Source: Marinobacter zhejiangensis
GTDB lineage: Bacteria; Pseudomonadota; Gammaproteobacteria; Pseudomonadales; Oleiphilaceae
DNA: 64,000 nucleotides
Assembly: GCF_900114775.1 (NCBI RefSeq)
Contig: NZ_FOUE01000006.1
Location: 124,001 to 188,000 of the forward strand
Reading direction: 5' to 3'
Shown here: piece after piece, positions 43,353-52,622 of the stretch
How positions within the stretch are numbered: position 1 is the first letter of the stretch
Layout: each line of letters opens with the position of its first letter
Notes under the pieces: generated by a model
What the model was told of the DNA's origin: nothing
Databases searched by the model: none
What the model saw: the letters and a program-made list of their open reading frames with translations, nothing else
Position numbers and translations under genes: made by a program

Positions 43353-43528
43353 GGGAACTCCAGACAGATCAATGAATTGGCAGTTTAGCAGCGCCAGAGG
43401 CATTGCCTGAAGCAAACACCCATGCCCTAGCGGTTTTTACTGAGCTTGCCCGCCCCTCACCCACGGCCTAGACCTTTGGCTAAATCCTGATCAAAAAGCC
43501 ATTGACGCCCTCCTCAACCGGAGTTACC

Positions 43529-43544
43529 TTTACGTTAACGTCAA
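43529..43544. promoter_or_regulatory. LiuR-type operator upstream of liuR
   Basis: TTTACGTTAACGTCAA contains the perfect palindrome ACGTTAACGT (43532-43541) 15 bp before the liuR ATG. LiuR of gammaproteobacteria binds palindromes of this TTACGT/ACGTAA kind, so autoregulation and control of the liu operon are likely. Confidence 0.7.
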
Positions 43545-43558
43545 CTTGGGTCCGCACT

Positions 43559-43954
43559 ATGAACGGCATGACCAAAACACGCACTTACTCCATCAGCGAC
43601 CTCGCCCGGGAGTTCGATGTCACCACCCGAACCATCCGCTTCTACGAGGAAGCCGGCATGCTGTTGCCGGAGCGCAATGGCCAGACCCGCATCTACACTG
43701 ACGAAGACCGGGTCAAGCTCAAGCTGATCCTGCGAGGCAAGCGCCTGGGGTTCAGTTTGGCGGAATCCCGCGAGCTGATTGAGATGTACGACCCGACATC
43801 CGACAACCTCAAGCAATTGCATGCCCTGCGGGCCAAGATCCAGCAGAGCCGCGAAGCGCTTCAGCAACAATTGACCGACATCCAGTTGATGCAGACCGAA
43901 CTGGATGCCGCTGAAGAGCGCTGCCTGGAGGCTATGCGGGAGCTAGAGTCCTGA
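43559..43954 (+). CDS. liuR: MerR-family regulator of leucine/isovalerate catabolism
   Basis: 131 aa. The HTH YSISDLAREFDVTTRTIRFYEEAGMLLPERNGQTRIYT is followed by a long coiled dimerisation helix (residues ~75-130). No metal-binding Cys cluster exists, so it should sense a CoA intermediate as LiuR does. It is immediately upstream of the acyl-CoA synthetase and liuABCDE genes, with a palindromic operator just before its start. The ATG at 43559 is chosen over 43502, which would bury the operator; the ATG at 43568 is also possible. Confidence 0.9.
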   Translation: MNGMTKTRTYSISDLAREFDVTTRTIRFYEEAGMLLPERNGQTRIYTDEDRVKLKLILRGKRLGFSLAESRELIEMYDPTSDNLKQLHALRAKIQQSREALQQQLTDIQLMQTELDAAEERCLEAMRELES

Positions 43955-44041
43955 TTGAGTAACACCCTATAGCAATAACAACAGCCAACAACGACGAGCA
44001 GTTACCGACTTACCAGTACAAAGACAAAATTGAGGTGAGTA

Positions 44042-45721
44042 ATGGCAACACAGAACAGCTACATCAGTGGTATCAGTACGACTCCCTTGCTGGGCATGAC
44101 CATCGGCGAGGCGTTTGACCAAACCGCCAACCGGGTACCGGACAGCGACGCCCTGATCGTTCACCACCAGGACCTGCGTTACACCTACCGGGAACTGCAG
44201 GCGGAAGTGGATCGCTGTGCCAGAGCGATGATGGCCCTGGGAATCGCCAAGGGCGACCGGGTCGGCATCTGGTCCCCCAACTGTGCCGAGTGGTGCATCA
44301 GTCAGTTCGCCACCGCCAAGATCGGCGCCATTCTGGTCAACATCAACCCCAGTTACCGCCTGCACGAAGTGGAATACGCCCTCAAGCATTCCGGCACCTC
44401 CACGCTGATCCTGCAGGGCCAGTTCAAGACCTCGGACTACGTGGCCATGACCACCGAACTGGCCCCGGCGCTCAACTCGGCACTGGACGGCCCACTGCAC
44501 AGCGACAAGCTCCCCGACCTGAAACAGGTGATCTGCCTGGACGCTGCCCACAAGGCCCCCGGTATGCAGCACTGGGACGACCTGATGGCCCTCGCCGACG
44601 CCACCAGCGATGCGGATTACCAGCAACGCCAGCACACCCTGCAGTTCGACGACGCGATCAACATCCAGTACACCTCCGGCACCACCGGTGCGCCCAAGGG
44701 CGCCACCCTGTCCCACCACAACATCCTCAATAACGGGCTGTTCGTGGCAAGGCGGATGAACTTCAGCGAACAGGACCGGCTGGTGATCCCGGTGCCGCTG
44801 TACCACTGCTTTGGCATGGTGATGGGCAACCTGGGCTGCATCACCCACGGCGCCGCGATGATCTACCCGTCGGAAGGCTTCGAGCCGGAGGCCACCCTGA
44901 AAGCGGTGGTCCGGGAAAAGGCCACCGCCCTCTATGGCGTGCCCACCATGTTCATTGCCGAACTGGAGCACCCGGACTTTGCCAGCTTCGACCTGTCCTC
45001 CCTGCGCACCGGCATCATGGCCGGCTCCAACTGCCCGGTGGAAGTGATGAAACAGGTCATCGACAAGATGCACATGACCGACGTCACCATCTGCTACGGC
45101 ATGACCGAGACCAGCCCGGTGAGCCTGCAAACCGAGCCCACCGCGCCGCTGGACAAGCGGGTGACCACCGTTGGCACCATCCACCCGCACCTGGAAGTGA
45201 AGATTGTCGATCCGGCCACCGGCGCCATCGTGCCCCAGGGCGAGAAAGGCGAACTGTGCACCCGCGGCTACAGCGTGATGCTGGGCTACTGGAACAACGA
45301 GGAAGCCACCCACAAGGCCATCGACAGCACCGGCTGGATGCACACCGGTGACCTGGCCACCATGGACGACGAAGGTTACGTCGCCATCGTTGGCCGCATC
45401 AAGGACATGATCATCCGCGGCGGTGAGAACATCTACCCACGGGAAATCGAGGAATTCCTCTACACCCACCCTGCCATCTCCGACGCCCAGGTGATTGGCA
45501 TACCGGATGAGAAGTTCGGCGAGGAAGTGATGGCCTGGGTCAAGCTGGCCGAAGGCCAGCATGCCACCGAAGAGGATCTGCGGGCCTTCTGCAAGGCCAA
45601 CATAGCCCACTTCAAGGTACCCCGATATTTCCGCCTGGTGGACGAATTCCCGATGACCGTCACCGGCAAGATCCAGAAATTCAAGATGCGCGAAATCAGC
45701 ATCGAAGAGCTCAATCTCTAA
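44042..45721 (+). CDS. AMP-forming acyl-CoA synthetase of the liu operon
   Basis: 559 aa. The P-loop YTSGTTGAPKGATLSH, the AMP-binding YGMTETSP and the C-terminal GRIKDMIIRGGENIYPREIE and MTVTGKIQKFK motifs are intact. It activates a carboxylic acid to its CoA thioester; in liu operons the likely substrate is a short branched acid such as isovalerate, or acetoacetate from the last step, which is inference. Ribosome site GAGGTGAGTA. It follows liuR by 87 bp and precedes liuA by 52 bp. Confidence 0.9.
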   Translation: MATQNSYISGISTTPLLGMTIGEAFDQTANRVPDSDALIVHHQDLRYTYRELQAEVDRCARAMMALGIAKGDRVGIWSPNCAEWCISQFATAKIGAILVNINPSYRLHEVEYALKHSGTSTLILQGQFKTSDYVAMTTELAPALNSALDGPLHSDKLPDLKQVICLDAAHKAPGMQHWDDLMALADATSDADYQQRQHTLQFDDAINIQYTSGTTGAPKGATLSHHNILNNGLFVARRMNFSEQDRLVIPVPLYHCFGMVMGNLGCITHGAAMIYPSEGFEPEATLKAVVREKATALYGVPTMFIAELEHPDFASFDLSSLRTGIMAGSNCPVEVMKQVIDKMHMTDVTICYGMTETSPVSLQTEPTAPLDKRVTTVGTIHPHLEVKIVDPATGAIVPQGEKGELCTRGYSVMLGYWNNEEATHKAIDSTGWMHTGDLATMDDEGYVAIVGRIKDMIIRGGENIYPREIEEFLYTHPAISDAQVIGIPDEKFGEEVMAWVKLAEGQHATEEDLRAFCKANIAHFKVPRYFRLVDEFPMTVTGKIQKFKMREISIEELNL

Positions 45722-45773
45722 TTCAACAGTCAAAAACAATATTTCTGCCCTTGGCAGCACATGGAGCACACAG

Positions 45774-46943
45774 ATGAAAAGCCAGTACACCTCCCTCAAC
45801 TACAGCCTCGGCGAAACCACCGACATGCTGCGGGACCAGATCAACCAGTTTTCCGCCGACCAGATCGCACCGCTGGCTGACAAGACCGACAAGGACAACC
45901 AGTTCCCCAACGAGCTGTGGCCCAAGCTGGGCGAGATGGGTCTGCTGGGTATGACCGTCAGCGAGGAGTACGGCGGCAGCGCCATGGGCTACCTGGCCCA
46001 TGTCATCGCGATGGAAGAAATCAGCCGCGCCTCTGCCAGCATCGGCCTGAGCTACGGCGCCCACTCCAACCTGTGCGTCAACCAGATCCACCGCAACGGC
46101 ACCGCCGAGCAGAAGGCCAAGTACCTGCCCAAGCTGGTCACCGGTGAGCACATCGGTGCGCTGGCCATGAGTGAGCCCAACGCCGGTTCCGACGTGGTCA
46201 GCATGAAGCTGCGGGCCGACAAGAAAGGCGACCGCTACATCCTTAACGGCAGCAAGATGTGGATCACCAACGGCCCTGACGCCAACACTTACGTGATCTA
46301 CGCCAAGACCGACGTTGCCAAGGGTCCCCACGGCATCACCGCCTTCATCGTCGAGCGCGACTGGGCCGGCTTCAGCCGTGGTCCCAAGCTGGACAAGCTG
46401 GGCATGCGCGGCTCCAACACCTGTGAGCTGATCTTCCAGGACGTGGAAATCCCCGAAGACAACGTACTGGGCGGCGAGAACCAGGGCGTGAAAGTGCTGA
46501 TGTCCGGCCTCGACTACGAGCGCGTGGTGCTGTCCGGTGGACCGGTCGGCATCATGCAGGCCTGCATGGACATCGTGGTGCCCTACGTCCACGAGCGTAA
46601 GCAGTTCGACCAGCCCATCGGCGAGTTCCAGCTGATCCAGGGCAAACTGGCCGACATGTACACCGAACTGGCCGCCTCCCGCGCCTACCTCTACGCCGTG
46701 GCCCAGGCCTGCGACCGTGGCGAGACCACCCGCAAGGACGCCGCCGGCGCCATCCTCTACACCTCCGAGCGCGCCACCAAGATGGCCCTGGAAGCGATCC
46801 AGATCCTCGGTGGTAACGGCTACATCAACGAATTCGCCACTGGCCGCCTGCTCCGTGACGCCAAGCTCTACGAGATTGGTGCCGGCACCCAGGAAATCCG
46901 CCGCATGCTGATCGGCCGCGAACTGTTCAAAGAATCCCGTTAA
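45774..46943 (+). CDS. liuA: isovaleryl-CoA dehydrogenase
   Basis: 389 aa, FAD-dependent acyl-CoA dehydrogenase converting isovaleryl-CoA to 3-methylcrotonyl-CoA. Motifs include AMSEPNAGSDVVSMKL, MWITNGPDANTYVIYAKT, the FAD-binding GGNGYINEFATGRLLRDAK, and LYEIGAGTQEIRRMLIGRELF at the end. The catalytic Glu of IVD-type enzymes lies in helix G (SGLDYERVVL, about residue 246), the position typical of isovaleryl-CoA dehydrogenase. Context (MCC genes following) supports the assignment. GGAG upstream of the start. Confidence 0.94.
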   Translation: MKSQYTSLNYSLGETTDMLRDQINQFSADQIAPLADKTDKDNQFPNELWPKLGEMGLLGMTVSEEYGGSAMGYLAHVIAMEEISRASASIGLSYGAHSNLCVNQIHRNGTAEQKAKYLPKLVTGEHIGALAMSEPNAGSDVVSMKLRADKKGDRYILNGSKMWITNGPDANTYVIYAKTDVAKGPHGITAFIVERDWAGFSRGPKLDKLGMRGSNTCELIFQDVEIPEDNVLGGENQGVKVLMSGLDYERVVLSGGPVGIMQACMDIVVPYVHERKQFDQPIGEFQLIQGKLADMYTELAASRAYLYAVAQACDRGETTRKDAAGAILYTSERATKMALEAIQILGGNGYINEFATGRLLRDAKLYEIGAGTQEIRRMLIGRELFKESR

Positions 46944-46954
46944 GGGCGATTGTT

Positions 46955-48562
46955 ATGGCTATTCTCCATACCCAGGTTCAACCCCACTCCGAGGAGTTCC
47001 ACCAGCGCCGCGAGCACATGCAGGCCCTGGTGGACGAGCTTCGCAGCCGCTTCGACACCATCGCCCAGGGCGGTGGTGAGAAGGCCCAGAAGCGCCACAC
47101 CGACCGAGGCAAACTGCTGCCCCGGGACCGAGTCCAGCGGGTACTGGACCCCGGCTCGCCGTTCCTGGAAATCGGCACCTTCGCCGCCGACGGCGTCTAC
47201 GACGACCACGTACCGGCCGCCGGTGTGGTCGCCGGTATTGGCCGGGTCCACGGCATCGAGTGCATGATTGTCGCCAACGACTCCACCGTGAAGGGCGGCA
47301 CTTACTACCCGCTGACGGTGAAGAAGCACATCCGCGCCCAGACCATTGCCGAGGAAAACCACCTGCCGTGCATCTACCTGGTGGATTCCGGCGGCGCCAA
47401 CCTGCCCCAGCAGGATGAGGTGTTCCCGGACGCCGAGCATTTCGGCCACATCTTCTACCGCCAGGCCAACATGTCCGCCAAGGGCATTGCCCAGATCGCA
47501 GTCGTGCTGGGCCTGTGTACCGCCGGTGGCGCCTACGTGCCCGCCATGGCGGACGAGAGCATCATGGTGAAGGGCCAGAGCTCCATCTTCCTGGCCGGAC
47601 CGCCGCTGGTGAAAGCCGCCACCGGCGAGACCGTCACCGCCGAAGAACTGGGTGGCGCTGACGTCCACACCGGCATTTCCGGGGTGGCCGACCACTACGC
47701 CAGCACCGAGGCCGAAGCCCTGGAGCGCGCCCGTCGCTGCATTGCCAACCTCAACTACACCCGCCCCAACCACATGGCCCTGAAAGAGCCGGTGGAACCG
47801 CTTTACCCGGCGGACGATATTTACGGCCTGATCCCCAGCGACCTGCGCACCCCTTACGATGTAAAGGAAGTGATCGCCCGCCTGGTGGACGGCTCCGAGT
47901 TTGACGAATTCAAAGCCAACTACGGCAAGACCCTGATCTGTGGCTTCGGCCACCTGTACGGCATGCCAGTGGGCATCGTCGCCAACAACGGCATCCTGTT
48001 CTCGGAGTCCGCCCAGAAAGGCGCCCACTTCATCGAGCTGTGCAGCCAGCGGGGCATTCCGCTGATCTTCCTGCAGAACATTACCGGTTTCATGGTCGGT
48101 AAGGACGCCGAGCACGAAGGCATTGCCAAGCACGGCGCCAAGATGGTGACCGCGGTGGCCTGTGCCCGCGTGCCGAAACTCACCGTAGTGATCGGCGGCA
48201 GCTTTGGCGCCGGCAACTACGGCATGTGTGGCCGCGCGTACAAGCCCCGTTTCATGTTCATGTGGCCCAACGCCCGCATCGCGGTGATGGGTGGTGAGCA
48301 GGCCGCTGGCGTGCTGGCCGACGTCAAACGCGCCGGTATCGAACGCCAGGGCGGAAGCTGGTCGGCCGAGGAAGAGCAGAGCTTCAAGCAGCCGGTGGTC
48401 GACCAGTTCGAGCGCCAGTCCAGCCCCTACTACGCTAGTGCGCGACTGTGGGACGACGGCATCATCGACCCGGCTGACACCCGTCGTGTGCTGGGCCTGA
48501 GCCTGTCTGCCGCCCTCAATGCACCGCCCGAAGACACCCGCTTCGGCATCTTCAGAATGTGA
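46955..48562 (+). CDS. liuB: 3-methylcrotonyl-CoA carboxylase beta subunit (carboxyltransferase)
   Basis: 535 aa. It transfers CO2 from biotin to 3-methylcrotonyl-CoA, giving 3-methylglutaconyl-CoA. Carboxyltransferase landmarks are KGGTYYPLTVKKHIRAQTIA, YLVDSGGANLPQQDEVFPD, CTAGGAYVPAMADE and the C-terminal IGGSFGAGNYGMCGRAY with AVMGGEQAAGVL. The length is normal. It starts 11 bp after liuA and partners the biotin-bearing alpha subunit at 49373. Confidence 0.95.
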   Translation: MAILHTQVQPHSEEFHQRREHMQALVDELRSRFDTIAQGGGEKAQKRHTDRGKLLPRDRVQRVLDPGSPFLEIGTFAADGVYDDHVPAAGVVAGIGRVHGIECMIVANDSTVKGGTYYPLTVKKHIRAQTIAEENHLPCIYLVDSGGANLPQQDEVFPDAEHFGHIFYRQANMSAKGIAQIAVVLGLCTAGGAYVPAMADESIMVKGQSSIFLAGPPLVKAATGETVTAEELGGADVHTGISGVADHYASTEAEALERARRCIANLNYTRPNHMALKEPVEPLYPADDIYGLIPSDLRTPYDVKEVIARLVDGSEFDEFKANYGKTLICGFGHLYGMPVGIVANNGILFSESAQKGAHFIELCSQRGIPLIFLQNITGFMVGKDAEHEGIAKHGAKMVTAVACARVPKLTVVIGGSFGAGNYGMCGRAYKPRFMFMWPNARIAVMGGEQAAGVLADVKRAGIERQGGSWSAEEEQSFKQPVVDQFERQSSPYYASARLWDDGIIDPADTRRVLGLSLSAALNAPPEDTRFGIFRM

Positions 48563-48576
48563 TGGAGGCTGACGAC

Positions 48577-49368
48577 ATGAGCACAGACGCTGTACGTTAC
48601 GAAACCGATGCCCGCGGTGTGACACGGATTACCCTGAACCGCCCGGACAAACGCAACGCCTTCGATGCCGACATCATCAAGGCGCTGACCGACGCGGTGA
48701 ACCGCGCCTCGGACGATCCCGCCTGCCGGGTGATCGTGCTGGCCGGGGACGGCAAGCACTTTTCCGCCGGCGCCGATCTCAACTGGATGAAGCACACCGC
48801 CACCCTGACCGCGGATGAAAACCGCGAAGACGCCCGCGCCCTCGCCGGTATGCTCCAGGCCATCGACCTGTCACCCAAGCCCACCATCGCGCGGGTCCAG
48901 GGTGCAGCCTTCGGCGGCGCAGTGGGTCTGGTGTGTGCCTGCGACATGGCCATCGCCACCGAAGACGCCCGCTTCTGCCTCAGCGAAGCCCGCCTCGGGC
49001 TGGCACCGGCCGCCATCGGTCCCTACGTGGTCCGGGTACTGGGTGCCCGTCAGGCCCGTCGCTACTTCCTCACCACCGAAGAAATCTCCGCCAACCACGC
49101 CGTCGACCTGGACCTGATCCACGAGATGGTCGCCGCCGAGCAACTGGACGACGCGGTGAACAACCTGGTGGAGCGGCTGCTGAAGAACAGCCCGCAGGCC
49201 CTCGGTGCCTGCAAAGAACTGATTGCCCGTACCGGCCACAACCAGCCGGACGAAGAACTGATCCGCTACACCGCGGACCTGATCGCCCACCTACGCACCA
49301 GTGACGAGGGTCAGGAAGGACTCAATGCCTTCCTTGAAAAACGGTCGCCGAGCTGGATTCAGGAGTAA
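48577..49368 (+). CDS. liuC: 3-methylglutaconyl-CoA hydratase (enoyl-CoA hydratase family)
   Basis: 263 aa, crotonase fold. The oxyanion-hole segments HFSAGADLNWM and GAAFGGAVGLVCACD are intact, as is the helix-rich C-terminus. In this operon it hydrates 3-methylglutaconyl-CoA to HMG-CoA. The ATG at 48577 is chosen because GGAGG lies nine bases upstream, so the frame start at 48559 (inside liuB) is rejected. It lies between the two MCC subunit genes, the usual liu order. Confidence 0.93.
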   Translation: MSTDAVRYETDARGVTRITLNRPDKRNAFDADIIKALTDAVNRASDDPACRVIVLAGDGKHFSAGADLNWMKHTATLTADENREDARALAGMLQAIDLSPKPTIARVQGAAFGGAVGLVCACDMAIATEDARFCLSEARLGLAPAAIGPYVVRVLGARQARRYFLTTEEISANHAVDLDLIHEMVAAEQLDDAVNNLVERLLKNSPQALGACKELIARTGHNQPDEELIRYTADLIAHLRTSDEGQEGLNAFLEKRSPSWIQE

Positions 49369-49372
49369 CCCG

Positions 49373-51406
49373 ATGACTACGAACCCAATCCATACCCTCC
49401 TGATTGCCAACCGTGGCGAAATCGCCCTGCGCATCATGAAGACCGCCCAGGCCATGGGCATCCGTTGCGTGGCGGTGCATTCCGAAGCCGATGCCGGCGC
49501 GCCGTTTGTCGATTTCGCCGACGAAGCCATCTGCATCGGCCCTGCTGCTGCCGCAGACAGCTACCTGAAGGTGGAGCACATCCTCGACGCCGCCCGCCAG
49601 ACCGGCGCCAATGCCATCCACCCCGGCTACGGCTTCCTGTCTGAGAACACCGAACTGGCCGAGCGCTGTGAGGCCGAAGGCATCCACTTTGTTGGCCCAC
49701 CCGCTGGCGCCATCGCCGCCATGGGCTCAAAGAGTGCTGCCAAGGCACTGATGGAAGAAGCCGGCGTACCGCTGGTGCCGGGATACCACGGCGATGAACA
49801 AACCATCGAACGCTTCCATCAAGAAGCCGAGAAAACCGGCTTCCCATTGCTGATCAAAGCCAGTGCCGGTGGCGGCGGCAAGGGCATGCGGGTGGTCCGC
49901 AGCCTGGCCGAGGTGAACGACGCCGTGGCCGCGGCCCAGCGTGAAGCCAAGTCCAGCTTTGGCGACCCGCACCTGCTGATCGAACGCTACCTGGAAAACC
50001 CACGCCACGTGGAAGTCCAGGTGATGTTCGACAAGCACGGCAACGGCCGCTACCTGTTCGACCGCGACTGCTCGGTGCAGCGCCGTCACCAGAAGATCAT
50101 CGAGGAAGCCCCGGCCCCGAACATCCCGGACGCCGTCCGCAAGGAAATGGGCGAAGCCGCCGTACGCTGTGGCGAAGCCATCGGCTACGTCGGTGCCGGA
50201 ACCGTCGAGTTCCTGTACGAGCCCGGCGCTGGCTTCTACTTCATGGAAATGAACACCCGCCTGCAGGTGGAGCACCCGGTCACCGAACTGATCACCGGCC
50301 TCGACCTGGTGGAGTGGCAGCTCAAGGTCGCCCAGGGTGAACCCCTGCCGTGGGCCCAGGACGCCCTGCACTATTCCGGCCACGCCATGGAAGCCCGGGT
50401 GTACGCCGAAGACCCGGACAACGACTTCCTGCCGGTGACCGGCACCCTGTTCAGCCTGCGCGAGCCCGAGGGCCTGCCCGGTGTGCGGGTGGATTCCGGC
50501 GTGTGCCAGGGCCAGGAAATCACCCCCTGGTACGACCCCATGCTGGCCAAGGTCATCGTTCACGGTCACACCCGCGACGAAGCCCGCCAGCGCCTGGTGA
50601 ACGCCCTCGCCCACTACCGCGCACTGGGGGTGACCCTCAACATTGACTACGTCTGCCGGATTCTGGAACACCCGGACTTTGCCGAGGCGAAGCTGACCAC
50701 CCACTTCATCGAGCAGCAGGGCGACACCCTGTCCCGGCCGGCCTTCAGCCACCGGGAGCAGATGGCGCTGAGCTGGCTGGCCTGGCACCACGCCACCGCC
50801 GCCGAGCTGCCGGCCGCCGGAGGCTCTCCCTGGAATTCCAGAGACAGCTTCCGCATCGGCGGCCCCAAAGGCCAACGCTGCGAACTGCGCATCGGCAGCG
50901 AAGACGACACCCTGCACTACTGGATGGAATCCGCCGGTCATGGCCGGGTCCAGCTCGACAGCGAGGATCAGTCCATCGCCCTGAAGTGGCACCGTGACCC
51001 GGACAGCGACGGCGTGATCGTTCGCCTCAACGCCCGCACCGTCAAACTGGGCTGGGCCGTCCACGGTGAACGGCTCGGCGTCTTTGCCAACGCGGTGCAC
51101 TGGGAAGCCCTGGTTAACCACCCCGAGGAACAGGCCGGCGATGCCGCTGGCGACGGCCAGATCAAGGCCCCCATGCACGGCCGCATCACCGCCGTCACCT
51201 GCCAGGTGGGCGATACCGTGGAAGCTGGCACCGCCCTGGTGGCGCTGGAAGCCATGAAGATGGAACACACCCTACGGGCACCGGTGAACGGGACCATTGC
51301 CGCTGTCCACTGCAACGAAGGCGACAACGCCGGCTCCGGCCAGGTGCTGATCGAGCTTCATGCAGAGTCTGTCGCAGAAACAAGCGCAGAGGAGGACAGC
51401 GAATGA
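49373..51406 (+). CDS. liuD: 3-methylcrotonyl-CoA carboxylase alpha subunit (biotin carboxylase + BCCP)
   Basis: 677 aa. The biotin carboxylase domain opens with LLIANRGEIALRIMKTAQ; the ATP-grasp Gly loop is SAGGGGKGMRVV and the catalytic part has MEMNTRLQVEHPVTELITG (residues ~1-450). The C-terminal BCCP carries biotin on Lys in EAMKMEHT. The ATG at 49373 has AGGAG upstream and lies 4 bp after liuC; the frame upstream to 49301 overlaps liuC and is rejected. Its stop overlaps the liuE start. Confidence 0.95.
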   Translation: MTTNPIHTLLIANRGEIALRIMKTAQAMGIRCVAVHSEADAGAPFVDFADEAICIGPAAAADSYLKVEHILDAARQTGANAIHPGYGFLSENTELAERCEAEGIHFVGPPAGAIAAMGSKSAAKALMEEAGVPLVPGYHGDEQTIERFHQEAEKTGFPLLIKASAGGGGKGMRVVRSLAEVNDAVAAAQREAKSSFGDPHLLIERYLENPRHVEVQVMFDKHGNGRYLFDRDCSVQRRHQKIIEEAPAPNIPDAVRKEMGEAAVRCGEAIGYVGAGTVEFLYEPGAGFYFMEMNTRLQVEHPVTELITGLDLVEWQLKVAQGEPLPWAQDALHYSGHAMEARVYAEDPDNDFLPVTGTLFSLREPEGLPGVRVDSGVCQGQEITPWYDPMLAKVIVHGHTRDEARQRLVNALAHYRALGVTLNIDYVCRILEHPDFAEAKLTTHFIEQQGDTLSRPAFSHREQMALSWLAWHHATAAELPAAGGSPWNSRDSFRIGGPKGQRCELRIGSEDDTLHYWMESAGHGRVQLDSEDQSIALKWHRDPDSDGVIVRLNARTVKLGWAVHGERLGVFANAVHWEALVNHPEEQAGDAAGDGQIKAPMHGRITAVTCQVGDTVEAGTALVALEAMKMEHTLRAPVNGTIAAVHCNEGDNAGSGQVLIELHAESVAETSAEEDSE

Positions 51407-52296
51407 GCCGGGAATTCGTCACCCTGGTGGAAATGGGACTCCGGGATGGCCTGCAGAACGAGGCCACCCCGGTACCGGCGGACGTTCGCGCCCGCTGGTT
51501 CAACGCCCTCGCCAAAACCGGCCTGAACCGCATCGAGGCGGGCAGCTTCGTCTCCCCCAAGTGGGTGCCGCAGATGGCCAATACCGATGAGGTGATTGCC
51601 GGTATCCAGCGTCGCGCGGACCTGTCCATCGAAGTGCTCACCCCCAACCAGAAAGGGCTGGAGGGTGCACTGGCGGCCAACGCGGATGTCTGTGCGGTAT
51701 TCACCGCCGCCTCGGAAAGCTTCACCCAGCGCAACATCAACTGCACCATCGCCGAAAGCATCGAGCGCTTCCGACCGGTGGCCGAAGGCGCCAAGGCCGC
51801 GGGCAAACGCCTGCGGGCCTACGTCTCCTGCGTGGTGGGCTGCCCCTACGAGGGCGCCATCAAGCCGGCCCAAGTGGCTCCGGTGGTGGAACAACTGCTG
51901 GCACTGGGCGCGGACGAAATCTCCCTCGGCGACACCATCGGCGTCGCCCGCCCCAAGGAAATCCACGCCCTGCTGGATGCGGTACTGCCGTTGCTACCGG
52001 CGGAAAAGCTGGCCCTGCACTGCCACGATACCCGTGGCCAGGCGGTGGCCAACATCTACGCCGCCCTTGAGCGCGGCATCCGCATCTTCGACAGCGCCGT
52101 CGCCGGCCTCGGCGGCTGCCCCTACGCCAACGGCGCCACCGGCAACGTCGCCACGGAAGATGTGCTGTACCTGCTGGACGGCGAAGGCTTCGACACCGGC
52201 ATCAACCTGGAAGCCCTGGCGGCAGTGGGTAATGAGATCTGTGATTTCCTGGAAAGGGATAACCCGTCTCGGGTTGGGAAGACGTTTAGGGGTTAG
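51403..52296 (+). CDS. liuE: hydroxymethylglutaryl-CoA lyase
   Basis: 297 aa, TIM-barrel lyase splitting HMG-CoA into acetyl-CoA and acetoacetate, the last step of leucine breakdown. Motifs: VEMGLRDGLQNE (catalytic Asp and metal site), LHCHDTRGQAVANIYAAL (HxH metal ligands nearby) and VAGLGGCPYANGATGNVATEDVLYLL with the active-site Cys. A 4-bp ATGA overlap with liuD. Its last 26 codons are duplicated as a remnant at 56177-56257. Confidence 0.95.
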   Translation: MSREFVTLVEMGLRDGLQNEATPVPADVRARWFNALAKTGLNRIEAGSFVSPKWVPQMANTDEVIAGIQRRADLSIEVLTPNQKGLEGALAANADVCAVFTAASESFTQRNINCTIAESIERFRPVAEGAKAAGKRLRAYVSCVVGCPYEGAIKPAQVAPVVEQLLALGADEISLGDTIGVARPKEIHALLDAVLPLLPAEKLALHCHDTRGQAVANIYAALERGIRIFDSAVAGLGGCPYANGATGNVATEDVLYLLDGEGFDTGINLEALAAVGNEICDFLERDNPSRVGKTFRG

Positions 52297-52315
52297 GTCT
52301 GACGAATACGACATA

Positions 52316-52343
52316 AAAAAGCCCCGCAAGCGCGGGGCTTTTT
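52316..52343. terminator. bidirectional terminator after liuE
   Basis: AAAAAGCCCCGC-AAGC-GCGGGGCTTTTT, a 12-bp stem with A and T runs on either side, works for liuE (+) and formerly for the lipoprotein gene (-). Near-identical copies lie at 56276 and 57802. Confidence 0.92.
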
Positions 52344-52360
52344 ACTTCCAGTCGCGCCGG

Positions 52361-52504
52361 TTACTGGAGCGACAGTGGCGGCACGGTGGTTGCCGGCAAA
52401 CCGATTGAGGTGGCAGACAAAAGAGAGGCAGCCCATAGAGCTTCTAAACCAGTATTATCAGTACAGGTCCCCGCCTCCCAGAAGCTTTCATAATTGAGAA
52501 CCTG
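52361..52504 (-). pseudogene. 3'-end fragment of the collagen-like lipoprotein gene
   Basis: On the minus strand the frame reads QVLNYESFWEAGTCTDNTG through to the terminal PPLSLQ and TAA. It matches the last 47 residues of the 419-aa lipoprotein (56323-57582) with a few substitutions. No start or upstream part exists; at 52505 the sequence switches to unrelated DNA. The intact frame suggests a fairly recent event. Confidence 0.85.
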
Positions 52505-52557
52505 CGGTCATGGGGTCACATCATGGGGTCAGCGGCGTGCGCCCAAGCTGGTGGAAA

Positions 52558-52620
52558 CGGCGACTAAAGCTGTCTGCAGCGACGTAGGTGGTCGCTGCAG
52601 ACAGCCGGCCCAGGTCGCCG
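52558..52620. repeat. nested REP-like palindrome at the 3' end of the LRR gene
   Basis: Inner arms of 15 bp (GCTGTCTGCAGCGAC, 52569-52583, and its complement, 52591-52605) surround a 7-base loop, and outer arms CGGCGAC/GTCGCCG (52558-52564, 52614-52620) extend it. It abuts the stop of the LRR gene, so it may end its transcript, though there is no T-run. In 52505-52557 only the direct repeat TCATGGGGTCA is seen, a motif common near REP-type transposable remnants. Confidence 0.7.
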
Positions 52621-52622
52621 GG

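Larger units (their letters stand above)
52216..52504. repeat. direct repeat copy 1: liuE 3' end - terminator - lipoprotein 3' end
   Basis: This stretch is homologous to 56177-56466 across three successive units: the end of liuE, the AAGCCCCGC terminator, and the last ~48 codons of the lipoprotein gene on the minus strand. Here liuE is complete and the lipoprotein is only a fragment; in the other copy the reverse holds. The pair brackets a ~3.7-kb block of four genes. Confidence 0.85.

Noticed and set aside
43967..45799. 610-aa open frame on the minus strand opposite the acyl-CoA synthetase
   Set aside because: Antisense shadow of a GC-rich gene; the plus-strand frame has full AMP-ligase motifs.
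46940..48625. 561-aa minus-strand frame opposite liuB
   Set aside because: Same shadow effect; composition rich in Gly/Val/His without any domain.
49727..51268. 513-aa minus-strand frame opposite liuD
   Set aside because: Shadow of the biotin carboxylase gene.
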